From: Combretum micranthum
Lineage: Eukaryota > Streptophyta > Magnoliopsida > Myrtales > Combretaceae
Assembly (NCBI GenBank): GCA_024138025.1
Contig: JAMXBD010003383.1
Coordinates: 59,219-123,218 of the forward strand
Direction: 5' to 3'
Length of the DNA: 64,000 bases
Shown: positions 1 to 12,557 of the stretch, piece after piece
Position numbering within the stretch: position 1 is the stretch's first letter
Layout: each line of letters opens with the position of its first letter
Translations under genes and position numbers: made by a program
Notes under the pieces: model-generated
The model's input: the letters and a program-made list of their open reading frames with translations, nothing else
Databases searched by the model: none
Told to the model about the DNA's origin: nothing

Positions 1-3000
1 TTTACACTTTATTATATCAATTCATGGCAGATTTTTGACCCTATTTATGGCTGCCATTGTCCTTCATTTACTCCATTTTGACCAATTTAATTATTTTCTA
101 CTCCTTCTTAAGAAAGTTACATTACACATTAATTATACAATTCAATTTTGAGTCAAATTTCAAACAACACTCTCTCTCCTCTCTCTCTAATTCACGTGGA
201 AGCTGTCCTCCCTCCCCAAAATCTGCCTTGTTTTATTTTTTTTCTTCATTCATTCATTTAATACACTTAATTTCTCTCTCTCCTTCATTTACTCATTCCT
301 TCCTTTTTCATTCTTTAGTCTTTCTCTCTCATTTTTCCTCTCTTTCTTCTTCATTTCCTCTTGTTCCTCCATGAAAAACAAGCTGCCCCCTTCTTCTTTC
401 ATGGCTTCCACACTTCATTTTTAAAGATTTCTAAGCCAATCTTCTTCCCAAAGCTCCATAGGTGATATAGGTAAAGTGTAATGGAAGTTTCATGCATCAA
501 ATGACCTTCCATAAGCTTAAAAGCTTAGGATGATGATGCCAAAAATGAAACACTCTCTTCTCCACTTTTATTATCTTGTATTATAGGTATTTTCTTGTTT
601 AAAGTTGTTATATTTTGTAGATCTAAATTTTTGTAGCTTTGATTTTCGTTTATGCCATAGATCTTGTTATTTAAGTTGTTATATTTGTTATTTCTTATGA
701 TTTATGCATAGATCCATCATCCACATGTGTTCATGCACTTATAACTAGTTTAGAAAACTAGATCTAGAGTTTTAAGTTCATAAAATGCATTAGACTTTGT
801 TTTATGTTCATGGATGGCTTGTAAAAGCATGATGATAGTAAGAAAGCTTTAGGAAACTCAAGATCTATTGTATTTTCAACAAAAATAATTTTTGAAAATT
901 CGGATGAAAATGGAGTCATATTTAGAAAAGTTGTTTTTCAACTTCAAAATGTGTATTTTTCATTTAAAATGAAGGGCTTAGGGTATAGATACCATAAATG
1001 AAAGATTTTGATAAGTAAAGTTTAGATCTATGATGTTTATAACTTATTACCATGCATTTGTTTTATGTTTATGTTCATGTTAAGTATAGATCCTAGTTTT
1101 GAACTCAAACAAAATTGTGAAATTCGTATTTTGGCAAGACCCCCATTTAAAAACCACTTTCCAAGTGTTAAAATGTAATTTTTACTTAAGAAAATGAAGG
1201 CTTAATATATGTATATCATCAAGACTTCTTTCTACAAGAATCAAAAGTGATTTTCAAAGTTATTTCAATAAAAATTATATTTTCGGATTTTGGCCAAGGC
1301 CTATTTTAAAAACATGTTTTCCAACTCAAAAATGAAGTTTTTATTCAAGAAATGAAAGGCTCATAATATATGATAGGTAAGGAATGGATTTTCATAAGCT
1401 TAGATAGATTTTATCAAAAGATATGACCACAAATAAATTTTCTAAATTCGGATCCCAACCAAGACCAATTTTGAAAACCCATTTATCAACTCCAAAACTC
1501 ATGTTTTATGCGAAAAATGAAGTATATAGGTAATAGATATCATTAAGCAATGATTTTTACAAGTTAAAATGAGTTTAGGCATGAGTAATGTGTAAAACAA
1601 GTAATGGAATTAAAATGGAAAATTTTGAGTTAGTGATCAAATTGTCAAATTCGTAATTTGAGATGATGCATATGTAATCACTTAGTATTTGAACTCAAAT
1701 TGCAAGTTTTATGTGTTAAATGAAGTCCTTAGACAATAGATATAGTAAAGCTTCAAATTTTGATGCATTAAACAAGTTTTCTCATAAGAAATATGCAAGA
1801 AATGAAATTTTCCAAAATTCGGATTTTTGAGTAAATCATATTGGAAAACATATTTACAAAGTGTAAAATAGAAATTTTTATGTAGAAATGAAGGTCATAA
1901 GTAATATATATAATGAAGACTCAATTTTAACAAAAATAATTATATTTTCTTAAGTAATAGATCCAAAACAAATGGAAATAATCAAAGCTAGGAAACTAGT
2001 ATTCGTAAAAGTGGTTATCCTTGAAGTCTTGTAATATAAGGAGTTATAAAATTTTCTTTTAGCAAGAATCATCAAGATCATGCATACATTAAGCTCGTCT
2101 CATGTCATTCATGTTAGGGAATCATTCATATTACATGTATAGCTAATCTATATAGTAGGAACATTACAAACATTTACAAAACTATTTTTCGGACTTGGAA
2201 ATTGTTGCTGCCCTAATCTGATCCGAACTTTTCAAAGCTTCAAAGTTTTCAAAACTTAAATATAATATTAGGAATAGATAGATCTTTCGAAGTAGATAGA
2301 AATCGATATATAATTTGCGAGATTCCGAGTTAAAATGACCAAGTTATGGCCGTTTTAAGTTAGAATTCCGCGTAGGACGCGAATTACGAATTTGATAGTT
2401 CGTATAAAATCGTTTGGATTAGTTTGAGTTGAAATACTTATTAGAGTATTTCTTCCTTTTTAGGTGATCCCGAATTCGACGATTCCCTACCACCGGATTA
2501 TTATTACTAGAAGACCGGTGATCCAATGACCGAGTGAGTTTTCTCCTTGTTTTGTTACCTTGATTGTGCTTGTAGTTAGTTGCATTAGAATTATAGGAAC
2601 AAGATAAAAACCGATATGAACGGGGATGGGATATATGATGAGGCTGTGATGAATGTATGCCAAAGAATACTAAAGCATATCGAAACCACGATTTGATTGG
2701 ATAACTGCACTGTTCATATTATTTCTGTTATGTGTATGATATTGGCTGGTCACTCTAAAGAACGTATAAATATTTTGACCTAAGCAAAAATTAAATTGGT
2801 CATGCATCGCATCGGACATATTGCATTTGGTAGCGTGCTACTCCTACGCAGGTCGATCGGTATGGTCCGAGGACTCGTTTGGATAATGAGACCCGGGATC
2901 AGAGCTCATTCATAGGAAACTAAGGCGCATCGGGGATGCATTCCATGTGTGAGCCTAGCCGAGGCGAGTGCTATGAGCCGAGGGCTTGGGGACTAGCAGC

Positions 3001-3636
3001 GGTCGTGTAGACTTCAATACCATCCCTAACCCAAGATACGGAGGGCGTAAATCCGTTCTGTGTGTGGGTTCCGGATACCCATGCATAATTGCTTGCTCAT
3101 GTGTTTGTTCATGCATAGCATATGGTTGATTATAACATTGCTTGTTATGGTACGGAATTGAGGGAATTCTCACTAAGCTAGTGTAGCTTATACCCCAATA
3201 GTGGTGTAAATGAACAGGTTATCTCAAGAATGCAAGGTGGGGACCGAATTGGTTGGAGCCGGGAATGACTTTGGGATTCCGGCAAGGAATAAGAATGATT
3301 GAAGTTATCAGCCAGTTTTATGATTTGCCTTGTAATAGTTTTATGAAGTGGAATCTTTTGATGAATGTAATTGAAGTGTAATGATTTGTATTTGAAGTAT
3401 AGTGATTCGTATATGAAGTATAGCGATTTGTATCTGAAGTATAGTAAATTGTATTTCCTTTACATTGTTACTCAAGCTATATCAACGTAAAATGTATTAC
3501 TCCGATGTGTCTCCTCCATGTGTTAGACGCCTTGTACATAGTATGGAAGCCTTAGCGTGACTGAGGTGGTCATTCTTAGGCTTTAATATTGTGTACGGCG
3601 GACTGCCACGTTTAGGATACCCTTCGGGGCGTGACA
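1..3636 (+). mobile_element. LTR A1, 5'-incomplete (Ty3/gypsy, subfamily A)
   Basis: The right end reads GGGGCGTGACA, the LTR terminus shared by most elements here, and the whole stretch aligns with the second copy that follows it and with the reverse LTR at 55998-59907. The left edge is cut by the window; by comparison with the reverse copy roughly 0.9-1.3 kb of LTR is missing. It holds a CACGTG box near 193, a pyrimidine-rich leader at 170-370, stem-loops at about 483-527, and a mini-exon-like block at 2464-2533. The serine/phenylalanine-rich frame at 57-374 is only a reading of the CT-rich leader. There is no coding domain. Confidence 0.85.
2464..2533 (+). other. predicted LTR mini-exon with start codon (A1)
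   Basis: A pyrimidine tract ending TTTTTAG precedes this 70-nt block and GTGAGT follows it. The only ATG is at 2526-2528, 8 nt before the donor, leaving phase 2. The same arrangement occurs in A2 (donor at 6952, acceptor changed to TAG|GAGA) and in the reverse LTR H (56391-56322). Splicing is inferred from signal conservation only. Confidence 0.45.
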
Positions 3637-6600
3637 CTAGCGCCCCTAACCCTAGAGGCCGAGGTGTAGTTTAAACATATAGAATAGCTCATAGTAATAT
3701 AAGTTTGTTTAAAGATATCAGATTGGTAAATTTTTGACCTATTTCGAACCCGTTCGGATACAGACTTCGAAAAGCGTGTCCTAAGGCTCGAGATATCAAA
3801 AATATACCAATAGTACCGTTAGACTCGTAATTTCATAAGATTTCTAAATATATCAGTATTATAATTTTTCGGGTTATAAAAGTTACAGTTATAACCTTTT
3901 TATCGTATTTCCATTATTACCGGTAATTGATTAGTCTTTTGCACTATTCATTTTTATTTCATTACAAAATTTTATTATTCTTATAAAGCCTTATGTTTTT
4001 AGATAAATATTTTATGTTATAGAAAATTTTGTTTTTATAAAATTTAGCTCGTTTCGGGTCTTTACGGGATCATATTCTGTTTAAGACCCGATCTAAAAAA
4101 TAAAATAAATTAATCTAATAATTGGAAAATATTTTTAAAAATATTTTATTTTCATAAAATAATTTTTAGAATTTTTCGGGTTATTAAATATTATTTATAG
4201 CCCATATTAGGTATTTGATCGTACCGGTAACATATTTTTTAAATACTAAAATAATTCAAATAATTATTTAATTTTAATTATGAAAAATCTGCTACAAATA
4301 TTTGGAATAAATTTTCTAATTTTATTTTATTTTAATTTATTTTATTAAGAAGTACTTTTACAACGCATACCTTCAAGTACACCTTACACATATCACTTCC
4401 TTTTCACTTCAATCTTTCTACACATTATCCCACAATTCATGGCAGATTTTTGACTCATTCATGGCTTCCATTGTCCTTAATTTACTCCTATTTTAACTAA
4501 AATTAATTATATTTCAATCCTTTTTCAAAAAGTTAAATTACACATTAATTATACAATTCAAATTTGATTCAAATTTCAACAAAATTCACTCTCTCTCCTC
4601 CTTGGCTTTCACGTGCAGCATGGGGCATTTTCAGCTGCCTTGTTTTATTTTTTTTTCTCTTCTTTCATTAATTAAAACACTCATTTTCTCTCACTCCTTC
4701 ATTTATTCACTTTCCCTCTTTCATTCTTTAACCTTTTCTCTCTCTATTTCCTCTCTTTTCTTCTTCTTCTTGTTCTTGTTTCTTCAAGAGCCAAGCTGCC
4801 CCCACATCTTCCATTAGCTTCCATCCATATTTCTTGAAGATTTCTAAGCAAATCTTCATCTCAAAGCCTCCATAGGTGATATAGGTAAAGTGTAATGAAG
4901 GTTTCATGCATCAAATGACCTTCCATAAGCTTAAAAGCTTAGGATGATGATGCCAATAATGAAACACTCCTTTTCTCTACTTTTATTATCTTGTATTTCA
5001 ATTATTTTCTTGTTTAAAGTTAATATATTTTGTAGATCTAAATTTTTGTAGCTTTGATTTTCGTTTATGCCATGGATCTTGTTATTTAAGTTGTTATATT
5101 TGTTATTTCTTATGATTTATGCATAGATTTATCATCCACATGTCCATCTTAGTGATTCATGCATTTAAAACTAGTTTAAAAGACTAGATCTAGTGTTTTG
5201 AGTTCATAAATGCATTAGATCTTTGTTTTATGTTCATGAGCAACTTGTGATAGCATGATGATGAGGAAAGTTGTAAAAACTCAAGATCTATTTTATTTTC
5301 AACAAAAATCAATCTTGCAAATTCGGATGAAAATGGAACCATATTTAGAAAAGTGGTTTTTCAACTTCAAATGTGTATTTTTCATTTAAAATGAAGGGCT
5401 TAGGGTATAGATAACATAAATGATAAATTTGATGAGCAAAGTTTAGATTATGAGTTTAAAGTTTGTTTTCATGGGTTTCATCTAGGTATATGTTCATATT
5501 ATGTGTAGATCTTAGATTTGAACTTGAACAAAAGTAAAATTCGTATTTTGGCAAGACCAATATTTAAAAACCACTTTCCAAGTGTCAAAATGTAATTTTT
5601 TCTTAAGAAAATGAAGGCTTAATATATGAATATCATCAAGACTTCTTTTTACAAGAATCTAATGTGATTTTCAAGGTTTATTTTCAAAATAAAAATTCCA
5701 TTTTCGGATTTTGGCCAAGGCCTATTTTAAAAACATGTTTTCCAACTCAAAAATGAAGTTTGTATTTAAGAAATGAAAGGCTCATAAGATATGATATGTA
5801 AGGAATGGATTTTCATGAGCTTAGATAGATTTTATCAAAAGATATAACCAAAAATGAATTTTGTAAATTCGGATCTCAACCAAGACCAATTTTTAAAACC
5901 CATTTATCAACTCCAAAACTCATGTTTTATGTGAAAAATGAAGGGTATAGGTAATAGATATCTTTGAGGAATAATTTTTACAAGTTAAAATGAGTTTAGG
6001 CATGAGTAATGTGTAAAACAAGTAATGGAATTAAAATGGAAAAATTTGGGTTAGTGATCAAATTGTCAAATTCGTAATTTAAGATGATGCATATGTAATC
6101 ACTTAGTATTTGAGCTCAAATTGCAAGTTTTATGTGTTAAATGAAGTCCTTAGGTAATTGATATAGTAAAGCCTTAAATTTGAATGCTTTAAGCAAGTTT
6201 TCCCAAAGGAATCACTCAAAAACCAATTTTTACCAAATTCGGATTTTTGAGTAAATCATATTGGAAAACATATTTACAAGTGTAAAATGGAAATTTTTAT
6301 GTAGAAATGAAGGTCATAAGTAATATATATATTGAAGACTCAATTTTAACAAAATAATTATATTTTCTTAAGTAATAAATCCAAAACAAATAGAAATAAT
6401 CAAAGTTAGAAAACTAGATTTTTCAAAAAGTAGTTATAGTTGAAGTCTTGCAAAATAAGGAGTTCCAAATTTCTTTTACCAAAAATCATCAAGATCATGC
6501 ATACATGAAACTATATTCATGCCATTCACGTTAGGAAATCACTCATATTGCATGTATAGCTAATTTATATGGTAGGAACATTACAAACATTTACAAAGCT

Positions 6601-7666
6601 ATTTTCGGAAATCGAAATTGTTGCTGCCCTAATCTGATCCGACCTTTTCGAAGCTTCAAAGTTTTCAGAACATGAAAATAATATTAGAAATAGATAGATC
6701 TTTCGAAGTAGATAGAAATCGATATATAATTTGCGAATTTCCAAGTTAAAACGACCAAGTTATAGCCGTTTTAAGTTGGAATTTCCGCTTAGGACGCGAA
6801 TTGCGAATTTGATAGTTTGAATGAGATAGTTTGGATTAGTTAAGTGATGAAATACTTATTAGAGTATTTCTTCCTTTTTAGGAGATCCCGAGATCGACGA
6901 TTCCCTGCCACTGAATTACTATTACTAGAAGACCAGTGATCCAATGGCTGAGTGAGTTTTCTCCTTGTTTTGTTACCTTGATTGTGCTTGTAGTTAGTTG
7001 CATTAGATTATAAGAACAAGATAAAAATCGATATGAATGGGGATGGGATATATGATAAGGCTGTGATGAATGTATGTCAAAGAATACTAAAGTATATCGA
7101 AACCACGATTTGATTGGATAACTGCACTGTTCATATTATTTATGTTATGTGTATGATATTGGCTGGTCACTCTAAAGAATGTATAAATATTTTGACCTAA
7201 GCAAAAAGTAAATTGATCATGCATCGCATCGGACATATTGCATTTGGTAGCATGCTACTCCTACGCAGGTCGATCGGTATGGTCCGAGGACTCGTTTGGA
7301 TAATGAGACCCGGGATCAGAGCTCATTCATAGGAAACTAAGGCGCATCGGGGATGCATTCCATGTGTGAGCTTAGCCGAGGCGAATGCTATGAACCGAGG
7401 GCTTGGGGACTAGTAGCAGTCGTGTAGACTTCAATACCATCCCTAACCCAAGATACGAAGGGAGTAAATCCGTTCTGTGTGTGGGTTCTGGATACTCATA
7501 CATAATTGCCTGCTCACGTGTTTGTTCATGCATAGTATATGATTGATTAATGCTTGCTTGTTATGGTACGGAACGAAGGGAATTCTCACTAAGCTAGTGT
7601 AGCTTATGCCCCAATAGTTGTTTAAATGAACATGTTATCTCAAGAATGCAAAGTGGGGACCGAATT

Positions 7667-10600
7667 TGTCACGCCCCAAAGGGTACCCTAAACGCGACAG
7701 TCCACCACACGCGATACTTAAACTTAAGTATGACCACCTTAGTCATCCCATGAGTTTACATATCGAGTGTAAGGTGTACTTTCACAACTATTAGGATCGC
7801 ACTTTGATTCGAGTAGTCTTAAGAAAGCATACATAGCATTAAGAATATAAATCACAACAAGATGAACAGTTAAACTTTACAAAAGCCAAGGGGGCATACC
7901 CCCGCAAAATAATAGGAGTCTACATCGTTTAGCTCCAATTACACAATATGAATTCACATTAAAGAGATTTTCCTAGAAGTCCACGCCTACACTAGGTCTC
8001 CGACTTCCTCAAAAGCTCTTTAATTCCATGTGATAAACCTGCACAAAAGTCCTCTCGGAACATCCAAAAATAGGAACACTGCAACAAAAACTGTTGGGGT
8101 ATAAGCTAATGCTTAGTGAGATTCATTTTCTTCAAGTAACATGCCCGACCAAGCTAAAATATCTATACAAGCAAGTTATAATTAAGCAACCATATGAATG
8201 CACAAGCATATGAGCAAACAAGCATATGACTTTCCGGTAGTCATAAGTGAATGAATTTACGCCCTCCATTCGGGGTTTGGGGTAGTTCATAAGTCATGCA
8301 ACTACAATTCCAATTTGGTCCATAAGACATGCAACCATTGTCCCAATCTTAAGTGGGGTGGTCCATAAGACATGCAACCACAATTTTTAATGTTGGTTCA
8401 TAAGTCATGCAACCATAGTTTCATTATTCGAATGGGGTGGTCCATAAGTCATGCGACCCTAGTCCCCTTTCATTAAAGACCCGCTGCCTCCTGAGTACAC
8501 CTTTGTCCCACCAAAGATATACTCGACAATGATATAAGACTCACTACGTGATATGCATGTACAGTTTATTCATATAATCATGACATTTTAGATAATTTAA
8601 AAGTGACCATACAATTTTCAGACATTCCAAATCTATAGTAGCTCACACAAGATTATTACAACAAAGCTTGCCTCGATATACTTATCGTTCATTCATGCAA
8701 GTTTAGATCACCATTCAAACACAATTTTATCTTTTCCTAAGTCTAATGCCACTACTACTACAAGCACATCCAAGAGCATAATTAATTGAGAAATGAACTC
8801 ACTTGTCCATGTAGTGAAAATCCACTAGTCGTAATAGTCCTCGGGAAGTGGTAACCCGTCCTCCAATTCACCTAAGTTCTATTAAACTTAACAATTTTTT
8901 TACTAAGTTCATCAATTTCCGTCTAGGTTGAATCCTTAACTTAAAAAGATCATATCTAACTCATTTTAACTCGGAATTTAGCTTATAATATACCGATTTA
9001 TACCTACTTCGAAAGAGCTATCTATTTCTAAAGTTAATTCAAACATTTAAGGTCATTTAAGGGTCGGAAACGTACTGTACAGTAGGGTTGCGAAAATTCC
9101 AGATTTGAGCCTTTGTGAAAAATTTGCTATATCTACTCTATTTAACTACTTAGACCAACTTATTTTAATCTAAACTTGCAAGGATCCTCAAAACAAAATT
9201 AAGAGATTACACACTTATCTAATACCAAACATAAAGTTCAAATGAAACTTCTAAGAATCCATTTTCATAAAACCGAAATTTACAAGTTGAAACTCATTGT
9301 TTTGTTTTGAGTAATTCCTTTACTAAAACTTACTTAGTTCAATGAAAATAATTTTCCTATATTATATATTAGCAAGCATTCCATTTTCAATATAAATACT
9401 TGTTTTGAGATCAAAAAGAAGGTTTTAAAATTGGTCTCCCATAATTACGAATTTCTCTTTGAAGTTTACAATGAATACAAGAACTAAATTTTGTCTTTTA
9501 CAAAACACTTGATTTAAGCTATACCTTTTAGGAAAACTCATTAAACTTATGAAAATTCATTCCTTAAGATATCTATACAAGAGCCCTTATATTTTTGTCT
9601 AAATCTTCATTTTAAAGTTAATGATGGGTTCCAAAAATAGGTCTTGGTCTTGATCCGAATTTTCATAAATTTATTTTGGACATATCTCTTGAGAAAATTC
9701 ATCAAAACTCATGAAAAACAACCCATTACATATTATATCCTAAGAACCCTTCATTTCTTGAATAAAATCCTCATTTTGAGTTGGAAAACATGTTTTTATT
9801 TTGGGTCTTTGTCTTGATCCGAAAATGAAATTTTTGTTTTTGAAAATCAACTTTGATTCTTGTAAGATGAAGCCTTGATGATATACATCCATCAAATCTT
9901 CATTTTCTTAACAAAAACTTCCATTTTAAGACTTGAAAGAGGGTTTTTAAAATAGGGCATTGACAAGTTACGAATTTTTCTTTTTCATTCCAACTTGAAT
10001 CTAAGATCTACTCAATATATAACCATGAAAGCATAAGAAAAACTTAGTAGTAGGCCTTAAACTTCTAGATCTACACATAAACATAATTAAAGCTTGATAA
10101 AACTCTAGATCTACAAGCTATCACAAAAACAAGAAGATAAACAAGCCTTCCATATAACAAAAATACTAAGAACAAAAGAGATCACCATCTAGAGGAGTGT
10201 TTCACTTCTTGGCATCATCATCCATAGCCTTTTAAGCTTGTGGAATGTCCTTTGATGCATGAAACATCCATGGTATCATCCTAGAACATCTTATAAGAGC
10301 AAAAAGGGAAAGATTACCTCAAATAATTGCAAGAAATATGTGGAAGCAAGAAAGAAAAATGGGGACAGCTTGTTTTCAAGAAGACAAGGCAAGGAAGAAG
10401 AGGAAAAAGAGGGAAAAAGAGAGAGGAAAAATATAGGGTTTACAAATATGAAAGAGGGAAGGAATGAGATGTTTACATAGAGTTTAAAGTGTGTTAAATA
10501 ATTTAAAAAAAAAAATAAAACAGCAGCTGTGCAAGGGAGGGGGCTGGCGTGATTTGTGAGTGTGGGGGAGTGTGTGTGGTTTGATTCCAATTTGTATTTT

Positions 10601-11310
10601 TGAAAGTGTAACAAGTTGCATCCATTTCTAACTTAAAATAGACTTTAAAATATCAAATAAATAATTAAAAATAATGAAAAGTGGCTAATTTTATGGGGAA
10701 TGGGCAGCTGCAATTTTGGGAAATGGAAGTGTAAGAAAAAGCAAAAGAAGACATAATAATGTGTAGTAATGATAATGTATGTGTACTTGAGATAAAGTGG
10801 CTTTTTGAATAAGAAATATATAAATAAATTAAGAAAAATATTTTTATTTAAGTGGCAGAATTTTTATGATTTAAATAAAATAATCAATTAAATTATTTTT
10901 AGAAATTTAACAATTTAGTTACCGGTAAGAGTAAAATAAGCTTATATGAGCTATAACTGATATTTTTAAAATCCGAAAAATTCTAAACTTGATATTTTTG
11001 AAATCCTAATAAAAATACGAGTCTAAAAATATTAAAGATATATTTTTAATTTTCCGAGCCCCGGGACACGCTTCCAAAGCAGTATCCAAACGGGTTCGAA
11101 ATAAGTCGAAAATGAACCGATCTGATATTTTTAATAAATCAAATATTATTACGGACTATTCTAAACACTTTAATTATTTTTCGACTCCTCGATTTACGAA
11201 CTCGGGTTTACAGGATCTAAACTGTAGGGTTTTACCCAAGATCCGTTGACCTAAGGTCTCCGGTAGACTTTCCGGCTTAAGGTTTAGGGCTTAGAAAACA
11301 GGGATTTACA
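7667..11310 (-). mobile_element. solo LTR B (Ty3/gypsy), 3644 bp
   Basis: Runs TGTCACGCCCC...GGGATTTACA on the plus strand, so the LTR reads on the minus strand. The 5-bp target duplication GAATT lies at 7662-7666 and 11311-11315, and the A2 sequence is continuous across it. No internal region is present: this is a solo LTR left by LTR-LTR recombination. It has its own subfamily features: five copies of a CATAAGNCATGCAACCA-type repeat at about 8285-8465, a mini-exon-like block 8871-8803 with ATG at 8810-8808 before GTGAGT, and a second block 8078-8039 after TTTTTGTTGCAG. The frame at 10291-10614 is its CT-rich leader. Confidence 0.9.
8285..8465 (+). repeat. minisatellite inside LTR B
   Basis: Five imperfect copies of a unit containing CATAAG(T/A)CATGCAACC, spaced about 35-45 bp apart. 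It sits in the slot where other LTR subfamilies of the window carry different short tandem repeats. Confidence 0.7.
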
Positions 11311-11679
11311 GAATTGGTTGGAGTCGGGAATGACTCCGAGATTTCGGCGAAGAATACGAATGTTTGAAGTTATCAGCTAGTTCCATGATTTGTCTTGTAA
11401 TAGTTTATGTAGGGAAGTCTGTGGATGAATAAAATTGAAGTTGAATGAATTGTATTTTGAAGTATAGTGATTTGTATCTGAAGTACAGTAAATTTGCATT
11501 TCCCTTACATTGTTACTCAGTTGTATCAACATAAAATGTATCATTCCGATGTGTCTCCTTTATGTGTTAGACGCCTTGTACAGAATATGGAAGCCTTCGC
11601 GTGACTGAGGTGGTCATTCTTAGGCTTTAATATTGTATACGGTGGACTGCCACGTTTAGGGTATCTTCGGGGCGTGACA

Positions 11680-12240
11680 GTTGAAGCGACGACTAGTATT
11701 CGCTACAATTCTAACCTTACCAAATCTAGAAAAGCCATATACCATCCATAGCGATGCGTCAAGGAATGGCTTAGGATGCGTACTTATGCAAGAAGGAAAG
11801 ATAATTGCGTACACTTCACAGCGGTTGAGGCCGCATGAACAGAATTACCCGACGTATGATCTTGAGTTAGCTACTGTTGTCTTTGCCCTCAAGCTTTGGA
11901 GGCACTACCTGTATGGACAGAGATGTGAGATATACACGGATCATAAGAGCCTCAGGCATTTATTTACCCAAAAGGAATTGAACATGAGGCAAAGAAGATG
12001 GTTGGAGTTGATCAAGGACTATGATCTTGGGATAAACTATTGCCTTGAAAGAGTAAATGCAGTAGCAGATGCTTTGAGTCGGAAGAACCATGGAGAAGTT
12101 GCAGCCATGCTCATAACCCAAAAAAAACTTATAAAGGAATTTGAGAGATTGAGCATGGAATTCATAGGACAAAGTGTAGAAGTAGAAATTTTCCATTTGG
12201 TGATGGAGCCAACTCTAATAGATAGGATCAAGGAATCTTA
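11680..12240 (+). pseudogene. P1 RNase H domain (5'-truncated pol)
   Basis: About 187 codons encode the gypsy RNase H, which degrades the RNA of the RNA-DNA hybrid during reverse transcription. Visible motifs are HSDAS near the start, DLELA, YTDHKSL and ADALSRK, supplying the acidic catalytic residues in the usual order. The frame opens at the junction with LTR A2 without a start codon, because it is the middle of a polyprotein, and it ends at TAA 12239-12241, where relatives have glutamine (CAA to TAA). The reading continues in the same frame into the integrase. The minus-strand frames here are shadows. Confidence 0.85.
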
Positions 12241-12241
12241 A

Positions 12242-12557
12242 CGATATCGCAAAGTTATACAAAAATTGAAACGGGAGGTACAAGGAGGAAAGTATGATGA
12301 TTTTGAGATAGATGAGGAGGATATAGTAAGAATGAAGGGAAGATTATGTGTGCCAGATGACGAGTAGATGAAAAAGGAAATTTTAAGCGAGGTACATAAC
12401 TCGGGATATACAATGCACCTCTGTAATACCAAAATATATGAAGATCTTAAGAGTCACTTTTGGTGGAATGGCATGAAAAGAGATGTGGCTGAATTGGTAA
12501 TGAAATGTCCTACATGCCAACAAATAAAGATTGAACACCAGAGGCTAGGAGGACTTT
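12242..12557 (+). pseudogene. P1 integrase N-terminal zinc-binding domain
   Basis: Continuation of pol after the nonsense codon, with a second stop (TAG) at about 12365. The H-H-C-C zinc-binding pattern is visible, ending in MKCPTCQQIK. The frame is cut at 12557 by insertion of LTR C. The five bases ACTTT (12553-12557) are repeated after C, where the same protein resumes. Confidence 0.85.

Larger units (their letters stand above)
3637..11679 (+). mobile_element. LTR A2, 5'-truncated, interrupted by solo LTR B
   Basis: Second subfamily-A LTR, in the same direction as A1 and starting directly after A1's terminal CA. Its first base matches a point about 0.5 kb inside the LTR, as judged from the reverse copy ending at 59907, so the LTR start and any internal region between the two LTRs are gone. 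It runs to 7666, is broken by LTR B, and resumes at 11316 to end GGGGCGTGACA. Without B it is about 4.4 kb. Relative to H it keeps about 0.4 kb (near 3840-4230) containing an ACCGGTA-rich block. Most simply this is an A element that lost its interior. Confidence 0.8.

Noticed and set aside
57..374. Open frame of 105 codons at the window start, and similar ones at 4602-4817, 10291-10614 (minus), 17782-18228, 40308-40652 and 58606-59155 (minus)
   Set aside because: All are readings of the CT-rich LTR leader (Ser/Phe/Leu-rich) and recur wherever that leader occurs; no domain, and the frame is not kept between copies.
8285..8465. Regularly spaced repeats resembling a CRISPR array
   Set aside because: Repeats are imperfect, spacers are unequal and partly related, and the setting is a plant LTR.
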